A stretch of DNA of 64,000 nucleotides from Anaerolineaceae bacterium (GCA_026708325.1 JAPOVC010000028.1:56633-120632); one strand, 5' to 3'; shown: positions 1 through 8,536, counted from the first letter of the stretch. Notes: a model not told the origin generated them from the letters alone. Translations and numbers: made by a program.

Positions 1-582
1 GCCCGCATGCCCGTGCGGGAAGCCCTGTGGCCGGAACTGCGGCGGCGTCTGCAGGAGGCCGGCATCGATCCGCAGCGTTACCTGCTTTTGTTTCCTGCCG
101 GCGGCAGCAACCCGGGCATGCAGTTGCTGGAAAAGCGCTGGCCGCCCCGGCACTTCGCTTGCCTTGCGCGGGAACTGGATCTCGACGTCGTGCTGGTGGG
201 GGGGGCGCAGGATGGCGCTGCCCTGGCCGCAGTGAGCGCCGCTGTTGAGCGGGCCAGCCTCACCCTGGCGGGTGACCTGACCTTCGCGCAGATCGCCCTG
301 CTGGCGAGGCGTTCGCTCGTCAGCATGGGCAACGACAGCGGCCTGACCCACCTGGCCGCGGCTGCCGGGGGACGTACGGTCGCCATTTTCGGCCCCAGCG
401 ACCCGCGGCGTTACGCTCCATCCGGGCCGGCTGTGCTGGTCCTGTGGAAGTCAGGGCCGCTGCCCCGGGTGGGCGTGAGCGCCGGCGCCGTGCCAGGCTG
501 GAACTGGCGTGAGCACGGCATCGGCGTTGAGGAAGTCAGCGCGCGGGTGCGGGACTTTCTGGCTACCAGCGAGTCGCCCTGA
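1..582 (+). CDS. Glycosyltransferase family 9 (heptosyltransferase-like), C-terminal part
   Basis: The reading frame is open to the left edge, so the N-terminal domain lies outside the window. What remains is the nucleotide-sugar-binding half of a GT-B fold enzyme of the GT9 (ADP-heptose:LPS heptosyltransferase) family. It shows the FPAGGSNPGMQL loop, a KRWPPRHFACLA segment (family pattern K-x-WP-x-x-x-F), and the diagnostic GNDSGLTHLAAA followed by VAIFGPSDPRRYAP. GT9 enzymes add a sugar to a glycan or glycolipid at the inner membrane. The acceptor cannot be told here, and Chloroflexota generally lack classical LPS, so a different envelope glycan is likely (inference). The stop overlaps the convergent enolase-superfamily gene by 20 bp. 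An internal ATG at position 7 is probably not the real start. Confidence 0.85.
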   Translation, partial: ARMPVREALWPELRRRLQEAGIDPQRYLLLFPAGGSNPGMQLLEKRWPPRHFACLARELDLDVVLVGGAQDGAALAAVSAAVERASLTLAGDLTFAQIALLARRSLVSMGNDSGLTHLAAAAGGRTVAIFGPSDPRRYAPSGPAVLVLWKSGPLPRVGVSAGAVPGWNWREHGIGVEEVSARVRDFLATSESP

Positions 583-1846
583 AGGTCCAGCCCGGGTTTA
601 CCTTCTGCATCTCGATTTCGTCGTCACGGCGTTCAAGGCCGCAGGCCAGGTACTGTTCATGCAGGCGCGCCAGTGCTGCGCGGTCCAGCGCGATGCCCAG
701 CCCCGGCTCATCGGATACCGTGACCGCCCCCTCTTCGAAGCCGATCCGTCCGCCTTCCAGCACTTCTTCGTATTGCCAGGGGTAGTGCGTATCGCAGGCA
801 TAGGTCAGGTTCGGCACGGCCGCGCCCAGATGTACCATCGCCGCCAGCGAGATGCCGAGATGGCTGTTGGAATGCATCGACAGGCCGCGGCCAAAGGTCT
901 GGCAAATGCGCGCCAGCGCCAGCGAATTGCGCAGGCCGCCCCAGAGATGATGGTCGCTGAGAATGATGGCCTCGGAGTTGAGGCGCAGGCTGCCAGGCAG
1001 GTCTGCGAAGGAGGTGGTGCACATGTTGGTCGCCAGGGGCAGGTCCAGCGCCCGCGCCACGGCCGCCATGTTTTCCTGGCCGCGCGTCGGGTCCTCGAAA
1101 TATTCGAGGATGTTCTCCATCTCCTTGCCGGCGCGGATGGCCGTCTCCACGCGCCAGATGGCGTTGGGGTCGTGTCGCAGCGGCACCTTCGGCCCAAAGG
1201 CCTCGTGGAGGGCCTGCATGGCAGCCACCTCGGCGTCGGGTTCGAAGACGCCGCCCTTGAGCTTGATGGATTTGAAGCCATAGTGGGCGCACATGGCCTG
1301 CGCCTGGGCCACCACGCCCGCCGGATCGAGCGCGGCCGCCTGCCGTGCCGCGGCCCAACCCGTCGCTCGTGGATCAGTCTCGAAACCGTGGGCGCCACCG
1401 GCGCCTTCGTACTTGTAGAAGAGGTAGGCGGAGAAGGGGACCTGGTCGCGCACGCGGCCGCCGAGCAGGTCGCAAACCGGCCGGTCGAGCGCCTTGCCCA
1501 GCAGGTCCAGACTGGCGACTTCCACCGCGCTGAGCACGTGCATGAAGACGCGATCATCCCAGGGTGAGTCGCCGCGTTGCTCCTCCCCGATGCCCAGGTG
1601 CGAGCGCAGCGTGCTTTCCAGCGTGGTCAATTGAAAGGGGTCCCTGCCGACCACGACCTCACGGGCGGAAATCAGGGCGGCTTCACTCTCCACGCCGCCC
1701 GGAATCTCTCCAAGGCCGTAGATGCCCTCGTTGCTGACCAGTTCGACGATCAGCCGGAGGGCGTAGGGCGCGTGCAGGCCGGCGGCATTTAGCAGGGGAG
1801 GGTCGCTGGTGGCGACGGGCGTGATGTGCATGTCTGCAATATGCAT
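563..1846 (-). CDS. Glucarate dehydratase-like enolase superfamily enzyme
   Basis: Full-length (427 aa) mandelate racemase/muconate lactonizing enzyme-type protein that best fits the glucarate dehydratase subgroup, which removes water from acid sugars by abstracting the proton alpha to a carboxylate. Visible residues: KxK base at Lys195 and Lys197 (SIKLKGG), metal ligands Asp226 (HDPN), Glu251 (FEDP) and Asn274 (ATNM), and the second base pair Asp298 (SDHHLWGG) with His325 (MHSNSHLG). This is the Asp-His dyad arrangement of glucarate dehydratases. A GGAGAG Shine-Dalgarno sits 6 nt before the ATG. It follows the PBP gene by 2 nt on the same strand, so the two may be co-transcribed. The substrate could be glucarate or a related aldarate; that is inference from motifs only. 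Confidence 0.85.
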   Translation of the reverse strand: MHIADMHITPVATSDPPLLNAAGLHAPYALRLIVELVSNEGIYGLGEIPGGVESEAALISAREVVVGRDPFQLTTLESTLRSHLGIGEEQRGDSPWDDRVFMHVLSAVEVASLDLLGKALDRPVCDLLGGRVRDQVPFSAYLFYKYEGAGGAHGFETDPRATGWAAARQAAALDPAGVVAQAQAMCAHYGFKSIKLKGGVFEPDAEVAAMQALHEAFGPKVPLRHDPNAIWRVETAIRAGKEMENILEYFEDPTRGQENMAAVARALDLPLATNMCTTSFADLPGSLRLNSEAIILSDHHLWGGLRNSLALARICQTFGRGLSMHSNSHLGISLAAMVHLGAAVPNLTYACDTHYPWQYEEVLEGGRIGFEEGAVTVSDEPGLGIALDRAALARLHEQYLACGLERRDDEIEMQKVNPGWTFRATRW

Positions 1847-1848
1847 GG

Positions 1849-4707
1849 CTAGCTCTCCAATGGTGAATCGACTCCGGCCCGGCCAGGGACTACCCTGAGG
1901 ACCATTTCGTCACTGGCCTGGTTACCCACTTCATCGTAGGCCACGGCGCGAAAGACGTCGCTGCCGACACCCTCAATCTCCCAGTCAAAGCCCCAGGGTC
2001 GTTCGCGGTCGATGCCCAGCAGGTGGCCATTGCGGTAAAACTCCACCCGTTCAATCGCAAGATTGTCCTGCACCTCGGCGTTGAGGTGGATCTCGCGCAG
2101 GGCGGGCCAGCGAAGCTCAAGGTTGCCCGGTTCCAGTTCCAGTGTTGGCGCCTGGTTGTCCACGGTGACCTGACGTTTCTCCGTCACTCGGCTGCCGTCG
2201 CTACGTACCACGGTCAGGCGCAGACTGTGCAGACCGCTGAGACCGCCGGTATCCCAGGTGCCGAGCAGTCCGGACGCAAATGGCGCGTTGCGTCCGGCGC
2301 CGATGGACTGCCAGCGTTGCGGGTTGAGACCTTCACCCTGTTCCAGCAGATAGTAGTTCAGGCCCTGCCGGTCGACCTCGCCGTGGATTTCAACCAGCCC
2401 GCCCACCCAGGCGAAAGGCAGGGGCCGGGAGAGACTGACGACGTCCTGACCGGGTTCATCCAGCAGTTTCGGCGGCAGGGGCTGGTCGTGGGCCAGCCAC
2501 CAGGCCAGGGCTTCCGGCGGCGGTACAAACCAGGCCCGCTGGCCCAACAGATCCGGCGTTGTGTTTTCGGTTGCCAGGCGATTGTTGCCGCTGTTGATGG
2601 CGAAAAGTTGCCAGAAGGTGTCCACCCGCTGCGGTTCCACACCGGCGATAAACTGTTCGCGGCGGGTCGGGCAGATGCCGTTGGGCAGCAAACCGGAGCG
2701 TTCGCACACCTCCAGCTCGATGATGTTGTCCGGCCTGTGCCAGCCCTCCGCGGACTGACCTTCGTGTAGCAGGGTCATCAGGGCATGCCAGAGGTGGGCT
2801 GCCGGCCCGCTCACGGGCGCGTCGGCGCTCATGGGGCCGTTCGCGTCACGCCCCAGTTGGACGCCGACGAGATAACCGGGGCTGTAGCCCAGGGTCCAGG
2901 CCACCTCGCGGCGGCCGCTTTGGCCGCTTACGACAGCAGCTGGCCGCCCGACGTCCAGCAGGCGCACGTCCGCTTCTCCCAGCACGCGAACCCGCGCCAC
3001 CTGGTCGGCCAGCACGTCATTGACCAGAAACCCCAGTTCACTGGCGAATCGCGACCTGCAGTCCGCTGCTTCGCTACAGGCCAGGTCCGCTGACTGTTGC
3101 GCCCGCCACAGGACCTCTCCTTTGGAATCTTCAATGGACAGCACGCTCAGCGGAGCGGCGCCCTGCGTGCCGGCGGCCGAACCCGGCAGGAGGCCGCGCT
3201 GTTCGCCCTGGGTGGCAAACAGGGCGTAGCTGCCGGCGGCATCCAGCAAGGAGACGGCGCCGCCTCGCTCCAGAAGGGACAGACTGGCCCCGCCGGCGGC
3301 TTCCAGCCCTCCCAGACCCAGGCTGTCGGCGCGCGCCAGGACGTTTTCGAGGCGCAATTCACTGGCCAGTTGTACGGCCGGTGGCAGAAGGCCGGCGCTC
3401 ATGGCTTCGCGCAGGGGCAGGGGGCCGCGGAAGAGACCGTCGTCGTTTGCCGGTGCGTAAAGCAGACCTTCAATGTCGCCGGGTAACTCCAGCGGGACGT
3501 CAAGCAACATGTCGGCGGCGGTCCGCCCCTTGCGAAAGGCCTCAAAGTACACGTAGGGCAGCAACAGGGGGCCCGGTGGTTGACGCCGTTCGCCCGCCTC
3601 GCCCAGCAGCGCGAGCAACTCGCCGGTCCGCACGTCAAGGATGACCAGCGCGGCCTCCTGTGGCGGAGAATTCATCGCCGGCGCAAGCGGCAACAGGTCC
3701 TGGTCCTGGCAGTCGCCAGTCGCGGCCGTTGAGGCCAGGCGGTCAAGATGCAGTTGCAAAAGGCAGGAAGCCCGTTCCTGAAGCGTGAGATCGAGAGTCG
3801 TCAGGATGCGCAGGCCGCCCTGTGCCAGCATGCGTCCGCCATCCAGGCCCAGAGAGTCGAGGATGGCGCGCGCCTGATTCAGGGCCAGGTCGCTGAAATC
3901 CGGGGCCAGGCGCGACGACTGGTCCCTGCGGGCCAGGACGGGCGTCTCGCGCCCGAGAGCCGCGGTGGCTTCACGCGCGTCGATATGACCGGCCTGCAAG
4001 AGGCTGTAAAGAAGCTCGTCCTGCCGGCGGCGCGCCGCGGAAACGGCCTGCAAGGGGTTCGACTCCGGCTGCGGCGGGATGGCGGCCAGCAGCGCGATTT
4101 CGTCCAGGGCGAGCTGTGTCGCCGGTTTGCCAAGGTAAAGCCAGGCGGCGGCCTCGATGCCCCAGGCATCGTTCCCGTAATGGCTGGTATTCAGGTGCCA
4201 TTCCAGCAGGTCCCCACGTGAGTGCAAACGCTCCAGTTCGGCGGCCAGCACCAGTTCGCGGCCGGGTGTCAGGCCGCCGGGCGCCGCCAACGGCCCCGAA
4301 TACAGGTTGCGCACCAGACGCACGCCCAGCGACTCTTCGCGAATGCTTTCGCCCAGTGCGCCCCGCCAGAGTTGAATGCCAAGGGTCACCGGTGAGGTCG
4401 GCGGACGATCAAGATAGTCGGGGTCTTCACTGAGCAGGGTGGCCGCGATCAGGGTGTCCGGCAGTTCCTCCAGGGCGCGCCAGCTTCGCGCGCCGCCTGC
4501 GACGCTTCCTGCGCTGAGCAAAACGGTCTGCCCGTTGCGGTCGTAGAGGTGCGAGGGCCCCTCGCCCGTCATGGCCATGCCGCTGGCCGGAAGCGGCGGC
4601 GTGGCTTTCAGCGCCTCGTCGTACATCCACCATGCGCCGGCCGCCGGGAGCAGCACGAGCAGCGCCAGAAACAGCAGCAGGACGCCCAGCCCAAGGCCGA
4701 CGCGCAT
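1849..4707 (-). CDS. PBP1C-like class A penicillin-binding protein with inactive transpeptidase domain
   Basis: A 952-residue protein: one N-terminal membrane segment (about residues 5-25), a GT51 peptidoglycan glycosyltransferase domain (about 60-240), a transpeptidase fold (about 330-690) and C-terminal beta domains (about 760-945) like those ending PBP1C proteins. The GT51 part keeps both likely catalytic glutamates (in LLSEDPDY and in GRELVLAAELE) and the HLNTSHYG and GIEAAAWLYLGK landmarks, but its usual STxTQQ motif is replaced (EESLGVRLVRN). The transpeptidase part aligns well, yet every active-site motif is lost: PGSxFKP reads PGPLLLP, SxN reads GLL and KTG reads QSG. It may polymerise glycan or act as a scaffold but should not crosslink (inference). 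A TATACTGG element at 4804-4811 on the same strand could be its -10. Confidence 0.85.
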   Translation of the reverse strand: MRVGLGLGVLLLFLALLVLLPAAGAWWMYDEALKATPPLPASGMAMTGEGPSHLYDRNGQTVLLSAGSVAGGARSWRALEELPDTLIAATLLSEDPDYLDRPPTSPVTLGIQLWRGALGESIREESLGVRLVRNLYSGPLAAPGGLTPGRELVLAAELERLHSRGDLLEWHLNTSHYGNDAWGIEAAAWLYLGKPATQLALDEIALLAAIPPQPESNPLQAVSAARRRQDELLYSLLQAGHIDAREATAALGRETPVLARRDQSSRLAPDFSDLALNQARAILDSLGLDGGRMLAQGGLRILTTLDLTLQERASCLLQLHLDRLASTAATGDCQDQDLLPLAPAMNSPPQEAALVILDVRTGELLALLGEAGERRQPPGPLLLPYVYFEAFRKGRTAADMLLDVPLELPGDIEGLLYAPANDDGLFRGPLPLREAMSAGLLPPAVQLASELRLENVLARADSLGLGGLEAAGGASLSLLERGGAVSLLDAAGSYALFATQGEQRGLLPGSAAGTQGAAPLSVLSIEDSKGEVLWRAQQSADLACSEAADCRSRFASELGFLVNDVLADQVARVRVLGEADVRLLDVGRPAAVVSGQSGRREVAWTLGYSPGYLVGVQLGRDANGPMSADAPVSGPAAHLWHALMTLLHEGQSAEGWHRPDNIIELEVCERSGLLPNGICPTRREQFIAGVEPQRVDTFWQLFAINSGNNRLATENTTPDLLGQRAWFVPPPEALAWWLAHDQPLPPKLLDEPGQDVVSLSRPLPFAWVGGLVEIHGEVDRQGLNYYLLEQGEGLNPQRWQSIGAGRNAPFASGLLGTWDTGGLSGLHSLRLTVVRSDGSRVTEKRQVTVDNQAPTLELEPGNLELRWPALREIHLNAEVQDNLAIERVEFYRNGHLLGIDRERPWGFDWEIEGVGSDVFRAVAYDEVGNQASDEMVLRVVPGRAGVDSPLES

Positions 4708-4868
4708 TTGCCGCGCCCTGTGTCGCGCGCGCCGTCGCCGCCGCCTGTGCAGAAGCCGAATTGCTGCTGTCAGCGTTCACCTCAATGCCTGGTTCAGGAT
4801 GGGCCAGTATAGCAAATGCCGCTATTGCAACAGGGGGGTCTGACGTTCCTGGCGTCGGCCCTGGCTGT

Positions 4869-4874
4869 TATACT
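4869..4874 (+). promoter_or_regulatory. -10 element of tRNA-Sec
   Basis: TATACT lies 8 nt before the first base of tRNA-Sec, the right place for a -10 box. No strong -35 is visible at 16-18 bp. The same TATACTGG octamer precedes the tRNA-Val gene. Confidence 0.55.
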
Positions 4875-4882
4875 GGCCGCAG

Positions 4883-4978
4883 GGGGATGGATGTGTCCCG
4901 GTGGATGCCCCGGTCTTCAAAACCGGTGGCGGGTTGCGCAGAGCAGGCCGCGGTGGGTTCGACTCCCATCCATTCCCG
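4883..4978 (+). tRNA. selC: tRNA-Sec (anticodon UCA)
   Basis: A 96-nt tRNA with all selenocysteine hallmarks. The acceptor stem has 8 bp: GGGGATGG at 4883-4890 pairs with CCATTCCC at 4970-4977 (one G-U), discriminator G4978. The D stem has 6 bp (GTGTCC 4893-4898 with GGATGC 4903-4908) and a 4-nt loop. The anticodon stem CCGGT/ACCGG closes a CTTCAAA loop with anticodon TCA at 4917-4919. A long variable arm (about 4928-4952, GCGG/CCGC stem) and a T arm with TTCGACT follow. The 3' CCA is not encoded. It delivers selenocysteine at UGA codons and implies that selA, selB, selD and at least one selenoprotein exist elsewhere in the genome; none is in this window. Ribokinase starts 28 nt downstream. 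Confidence 0.93.
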
Positions 4979-5006
4979 AACTGGCGCCGGAAAAGAGGAA
5001 GGACCC

Positions 5007-5906
5007 GTGAGCGCGACCATCGTCGTCATTGGCAGCTTCAATCTGGACATGATCACCACCATGGAGCGCCTGCCGCTACCCGGCGAAACCGTACAGGGCC
5101 GGCGTTTCAGCACCGGGCCCGGTGGCAAGGGCTCAAACCAGGCGGTGGCAGCCGCCCGCCTGGGCGCGGACGTCAGCTTTGTGGGCCGTATCGGCCAGGA
5201 CCCCTGGGGAGACGTCGCCCTCGCCTGCTGGCAGGAAGAGGGAATTAACACCGGGCACGTCGGCCGCGATGCAGAGCTGGCCACCGGCGTCGCGCCCATC
5301 TGGGTGGATGACGCCGGCGAAAACGCCATTGTGTGCGCGCTGGGCGCGAACCTGGGGCTGACGCCGGAACACGTCGACGCGGCGGCCGATCGCATCGCCG
5401 CCGCCGACATCCTCGTCCTGCAACTGGAAGTGCCGCTGGAAACCGTGGCGCACGCGCTGAAACTTGCGCATGATCTGGACGTCCCCTGCATTCTGAATCC
5501 GGCGCCGGCCCAGGCCCTGACGCCGGAGATGCTGGCCCTTGCCAGTTGGCTAACGCCCAACGAGACCGAACTCGCCACGCTTTATGGTAAAGCGCCGGAC
5601 GATATGCGGCCGCTGGTCACGCGCGTGGGCCAGACGCTCATCCAGACGATGGGGGCGGCAGGGGCGCGCTGGGCGACGCAGGACGCGAGCGGGCAGGTGC
5701 CCGCCTTTGAAGTCGAGGTGCTGGATACCACCGGCGCCGGCGATGCCTTCAACGGCGGCCTTGCAGTGGCGTTGGCGGAAGGGCGGGCTCTGGAAGAGGC
5801 GTTGTGTTTCGCCAACGCCGTAGCGGCGCTCTCGGTCACCCGCCCCGGGACGGCGCCGGCCATGCCCCGCCGCGCCGAGGTAGAAGCCCTGCTCGCCGGC
5901 AGCTGA
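5007..5906 (+). CDS. rbsK: Ribokinase (PfkB family)
   Basis: A 299-residue cytoplasmic sugar kinase that phosphorylates ribose to ribose 5-phosphate with ATP. N-terminal IGSFNLDM and GPGGKGSNQAVAAARLG are the substrate-binding PfkB signature 1. The C-terminal LDTTGAGDAFNGGL is signature 2, with the catalytic base Asp246 in the anion-hole GAGD. NPAPA and TPNETE in the middle are typical of ribokinases. The start is GTG 5007, chosen because of the AGAGGAAGGA ribosome-binding site just upstream and because the protein then begins directly with the conserved beta strand; longer readings in the same frame would run through the tRNA-Sec gene. No ribose transporter or rbsD is adjacent, so a related sugar or nucleoside-derived ribose remains possible. 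Confidence 0.92.
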   Translation: MSATIVVIGSFNLDMITTMERLPLPGETVQGRRFSTGPGGKGSNQAVAAARLGADVSFVGRIGQDPWGDVALACWQEEGINTGHVGRDAELATGVAPIWVDDAGENAIVCALGANLGLTPEHVDAAADRIAAADILVLQLEVPLETVAHALKLAHDLDVPCILNPAPAQALTPEMLALASWLTPNETELATLYGKAPDDMRPLVTRVGQTLIQTMGAAGARWATQDASGQVPAFEVEVLDTTGAGDAFNGGLAVALAEGRALEEALCFANAVAALSVTRPGTAPAMPRRAEVEALLAGS

Positions 5907-5912
5907 ACGCAA

Positions 5913-6485
5913 TCACTGCAGCGCAAAGAGCAATAGCGGGACCAGCACACCAACCGCTGCGCCTCCCAGCAACTGCGCCGGACTGTGACGCCCGAGTCGC
6001 AGACGGGCCGCTGCCACCAGCAACCACAGCGGAGATAGCGCCAGGGCCCAGACCGGCCCGAAAAAAGCCCAGGCGGCCACCAGTACGCCGGTCATGCTCA
6101 TCATGTGCATGCTGACTTGCCACGCCAGGGTGATGAAGGCAATCGATACGATGAGCGCAAGGCTGCACAGGGCAAGAAAGGGCATGACGCCCGGCGCCGC
6201 CGTGCTTCGCAACAGCCACCAGGCGATGGTTGTGCAGGCGATGGAGACCATGAAGGGACGGCGTCGCTGTTCGCGCAGCGGCATGTCCAGCGACGTGATG
6301 CGACCCTGCCGCACCATGGCGGCCACGTAAAGCATCGGCAACAGGCTGACAAACACTATGTAAATGCCTGCGTTGACCAGGCCCTGGGAGAGGGAAGCGG
6401 CATCGCGCAGGGAAACCGGCAGAGCCATCAACGCCCAGACCGGTGGCGGACTCAGCAGGGTGGAGACCAGGCGGGGCCAGTTCAC
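5913..6485 (-). CDS. PAP2-like integral membrane protein
   Basis: A 190-residue protein with about five or six hydrophobic segments. The C-terminal ARLRLGRHSPAQLLGGAAVG resembles the last motif of type 2 phosphatidic acid phosphatases (SRxxxxxHxxxDxxxG), and QVSMHMMSMTG fits the central motif, but the conserved Asp of the last motif reads Gln (HSPAQ). The first KxxxxxxRP motif is only loosely seen as REQRRRPF. It could be a lipid or polyprenyl-phosphate phosphatase or a non-catalytic relative. The GTG start overlaps the stop of the upstream GT4 gene (GTGA), so the two are translationally coupled; a role in the same glycan or lipid pathway is inferred. Confidence 0.7.
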   Translation of the reverse strand: MNWPRLVSTLLSPPPVWALMALPVSLRDAASLSQGLVNAGIYIVFVSLLPMLYVAAMVRQGRITSLDMPLREQRRRPFMVSIACTTIAWWLLRSTAAPGVMPFLALCSLALIVSIAFITLAWQVSMHMMSMTGVLVAAWAFFGPVWALALSPLWLLVAAARLRLGRHSPAQLLGGAAVGVLVPLLLFALQ

Positions 6486-7684
6486 CGCGACCGGACAGGC
6501 GAAGCGAGCATTTGATACAGAGCGGCATAGCGTTCCGCCACCTGTCGCCAGCTGTAGCGCGACTCAACCAGTTGCCGACCGGCCAACGCCAGGCGCTCCC
6601 GCAAGGCGACGTCCGCCAGGAGCTTGCTGGCCGCGGCGGGGAAGTCACTACGCTCCGCCAGCCAGGCATGACGGCCATGTTCAAGAGCGATGCCCTCCGC
6701 GCTGAGGGGCGTGGCCAGCAGCGGGCAGCCCGTCGCCAGCGCTTCCAGTACCTTGTTCTTGATGCCGGCGCCCATGCGCAAGGGACTGACGTAGAGCGTC
6801 GCACGAGTCAGCCAGGGCCGCAGGTCGGGCACACGCCCGGTGACCCGTATCCCTTCGCCGTCCAGCGTACGCAAGGACTCCGGGGGCGCGTTGCCGACCA
6901 GCCACAGTTGCAGCTCCGGATGCTCCTGGCGCAGGCGGGGAACCAGGTCGCGGGCCAGCCAGAGCGCGGCGTCGACATTGGGTTCGTAGGCGAAGTTGCC
7001 GGTGAAGAGCAGGCTGGCTGCCTCACGCGCATCACCTGAGGGCCGGAAGTGCTCTGCGTCGACGCCGTTGGGGATGACTTCCCAGTCCAGCGACGGATTG
7101 AGTCGGCGCAGCTCCGCGCGGTCCCGGTCGCTGACGACGACGCGCCGTCCGAAAGGGACATACATCCAGGATTCAAAACGGCGCGCCAGGAAGTGTCGCA
7201 GGCGAATCGCAGGCGCAGGTCCGCTGCTGGCTTCCAGCGCGCGCCGCATGTAGAGACTATAGGACTCATAGGGCGTAATCAGGGTCGGCAGCTCACCCAC
7301 GGCATGGCGATACTCACTGACCTGAATGCCGCCGAAGAAATGCGCGCAGTCATAGTCGTTGACCGCAACCCGCTGCTCGATGGCGCGCCACATGGCCGGG
7401 GAAGAGACTCCTGCAGCCCGGACAGGAAAGCGCGAGCCTGGCAAAAGCAGGCGGCGCAGCAGCGTGGACGGGGGTCGCGCGGTTTCGTCAAACAGCGCGA
7501 CCTCGCCGAAATGGGCGCGATAGTGTTCAACATCGTCATGGTCCTCCCGCTGGTCGGTAAAGGCCAGCAGGTCTATGACGCAGCCGCGCCGGGACAGTTC
7601 GCGCGCCAGGTGCCAGACGATGAGACGGTCGCCGAGGTGCAGCGGCCAGGGCGGGCAACGCGAGATGAGCAGAACGTGAGGCAT
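6482..7684 (-). CDS. Glycosyltransferase family 4 protein
   Basis: A GT-B fold retaining glycosyltransferase of about 400 aa. The N-terminal half opens with HVLLISRCPPWPLHLGDR, similar to exosortase/PEP-CTERM-associated GT4 enzymes. The C-terminal donor domain has VIPNGVDAEHF, LLFTGNFAYEPNVDA and the E-x7-E-type region SPLRMGAGIKNKVLEALATG. Such enzymes build exopolysaccharide or lipid-linked glycans in the cytoplasm. Two in-frame ATGs exist (7693 and 7684). The second is preferred because a probable -10 (TATCAT at 7692-7697 on this strand) overlaps the first; neither has a good ribosome-binding site, so the mRNA could be nearly leaderless. The gene is coupled by GTGA to the PAP2-like gene. 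No exosortase gene is visible. Confidence 0.85.
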   Translation of the reverse strand: MPHVLLISRCPPWPLHLGDRLIVWHLARELSRRGCVIDLLAFTDQREDHDDVEHYRAHFGEVALFDETARPPSTLLRRLLLPGSRFPVRAAGVSSPAMWRAIEQRVAVNDYDCAHFFGGIQVSEYRHAVGELPTLITPYESYSLYMRRALEASSGPAPAIRLRHFLARRFESWMYVPFGRRVVVSDRDRAELRRLNPSLDWEVIPNGVDAEHFRPSGDAREAASLLFTGNFAYEPNVDAALWLARDLVPRLRQEHPELQLWLVGNAPPESLRTLDGEGIRVTGRVPDLRPWLTRATLYVSPLRMGAGIKNKVLEALATGCPLLATPLSAEGIALEHGRHAWLAERSDFPAAASKLLADVALRERLALAGRQLVESRYSWRQVAERYAALYQMLASPVRSR

Positions 7685-7685
7685 C

Positions 7686-7704
7686 GGCGCCATGATAGCA
7701 CAGG
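7686..7704 (-). promoter_or_regulatory. 19-bp element shared with 36977-36995, contains TATCAT
   Basis: On the plus strand this reads GGCGCCATGATAGCACAGG and is identical, base for base, to 36977-36995. Both copies lie just upstream of minus-strand genes and include TATCAT on the minus strand, so they are probably core promoters. GGCGCC at one end is palindromic. Confidence 0.5.
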
Positions 7705-7709
7705 GTCTG

Positions 7710-7738
7710 TTCAGTCCTGAGGCAGGACGCTATCATGC
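7710..7738 (+). promoter_or_regulatory. Probable promoter of the YceI gene
   Basis: TTCAGT (7710-7715), 17-bp spacer, TATCAT (7733-7738), 24 nt before the ATG, which is preceded by GAGGAGTGAG. The -35 is imperfect. Confidence 0.5.
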
Positions 7739-7762
7739 GCAACATTGTATGAGGAGTGAGAC

Positions 7763-8536
7763 ATGCGCAGACTGCTGCAGATCATCCGTTTCCTGGTGGT
7801 CATTGCTGTGGTGGGCCTTTTTGCCGCGGTAGCCCTGATTGTTGTGGGTGAAGGCCCGGAGGGTCTGGGTGACGCCCTGAACGCCATCGTCGCGTTCATT
7901 CAGGGCGACCAACAAGAGGCCAGCGGGCCGGTCACGGCGCCGGGCCTTGAGGAAGAAGCGGGCGCGCGGGTCTTTCGCATCGCGCAGGAGGAGTCTGAAG
8001 TCCGCTTTCTCATTGACGAGGTTTTGCGCGGCGCGGACTTCACGGTTGTCGGCGCCACGGACCAGGTTGCCGGTGACCTTCGGGTCGACAAGGGCGACCC
8101 GGCGGCATCAGAGATCGGCCTGATTCGCATTAACGCGCGCACACTGACCACAGACAACGGCAACCGCAACCGCGCGTTGCGCACTTTCATCCTCAAATCG
8201 GCCGAGGACGAATTCGAGTATGCCGAGTTTGAAACGTCGGAAGTGACGGGCATGCCGGAGAGCGTGACCGTCGGCGAGCCCTTCGACATACAGATTCTGG
8301 GAGAACTGCGAATCGCCGGGGCAACGCAGGCCCTGACCTTTGATGCCACCATAACGCTGGAGAGTGAGGAGCGCTTAAGCGGGTCGGCGCGCAGTTCCCT
8401 GCAACATGCCGACCTCGGCCTGACCATCCCGTCCGTGCCCTTTGTTTCGGACGTGGCCGAGGAGGTCAGGCTGGAGATCGACTTCGTGGCGCTGGCCGTC
8501 GCGGAAGGCGAGGATCAGGCGCCGTCTTCAGGCTGA
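7763..8536 (+). CDS. YceI family lipocalin-like protein
   Basis: A 257-residue exported or membrane-anchored protein. Residues about 5-30 form a hydrophobic anchor, followed by an acidic linker and then a YceI beta-barrel domain (about 70-250): SEVRFLIDEVL, AGDLRVDKGDP, IRINARTLTTDNGNRNRALRT and a FEYAEFETSEV strand. YceI proteins bind long-chain isoprenoids or other amphiphiles in the periplasm. Family homologues often begin the domain with W-x-x-D-x-x-H-x-x-x-x-F; here the His-bearing strand is EESEVRFLIDEVLRG, so the ligand may differ. The start is supported by GAGGAGTGAG 6 nt upstream. The stop overlaps the convergent ferritin gene by 22 bp. Confidence 0.85.
   Translation: MRRLLQIIRFLVVIAVVGLFAAVALIVVGEGPEGLGDALNAIVAFIQGDQQEASGPVTAPGLEEEAGARVFRIAQEESEVRFLIDEVLRGADFTVVGATDQVAGDLRVDKGDPAASEIGLIRINARTLTTDNGNRNRALRTFILKSAEDEFEYAEFETSEVTGMPESVTVGEPFDIQILGELRIAGATQALTFDATITLESEERLSGSARSSLQHADLGLTIPSVPFVSDVAEEVRLEIDFVALAVAEGEDQAPSSG

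Noticed and set aside
509..1567. Long plus-strand reading frame opposite the glucarate dehydratase-like gene
   Set aside because: It is a mirror frame of a well-conserved minus-strand enzyme in high-GC DNA; its translation has no recognisable motif. The same applies to long frames opposite recF, the FtsX permeases and the acyl-CoA dehydrogenase gene.
4632..5006. N-terminal extension of ribokinase back to 4632
   Set aside because: It would translate through tRNA-Sec and the promoter. The GTG at 5007 has a good ribosome-binding site and matches the family start.
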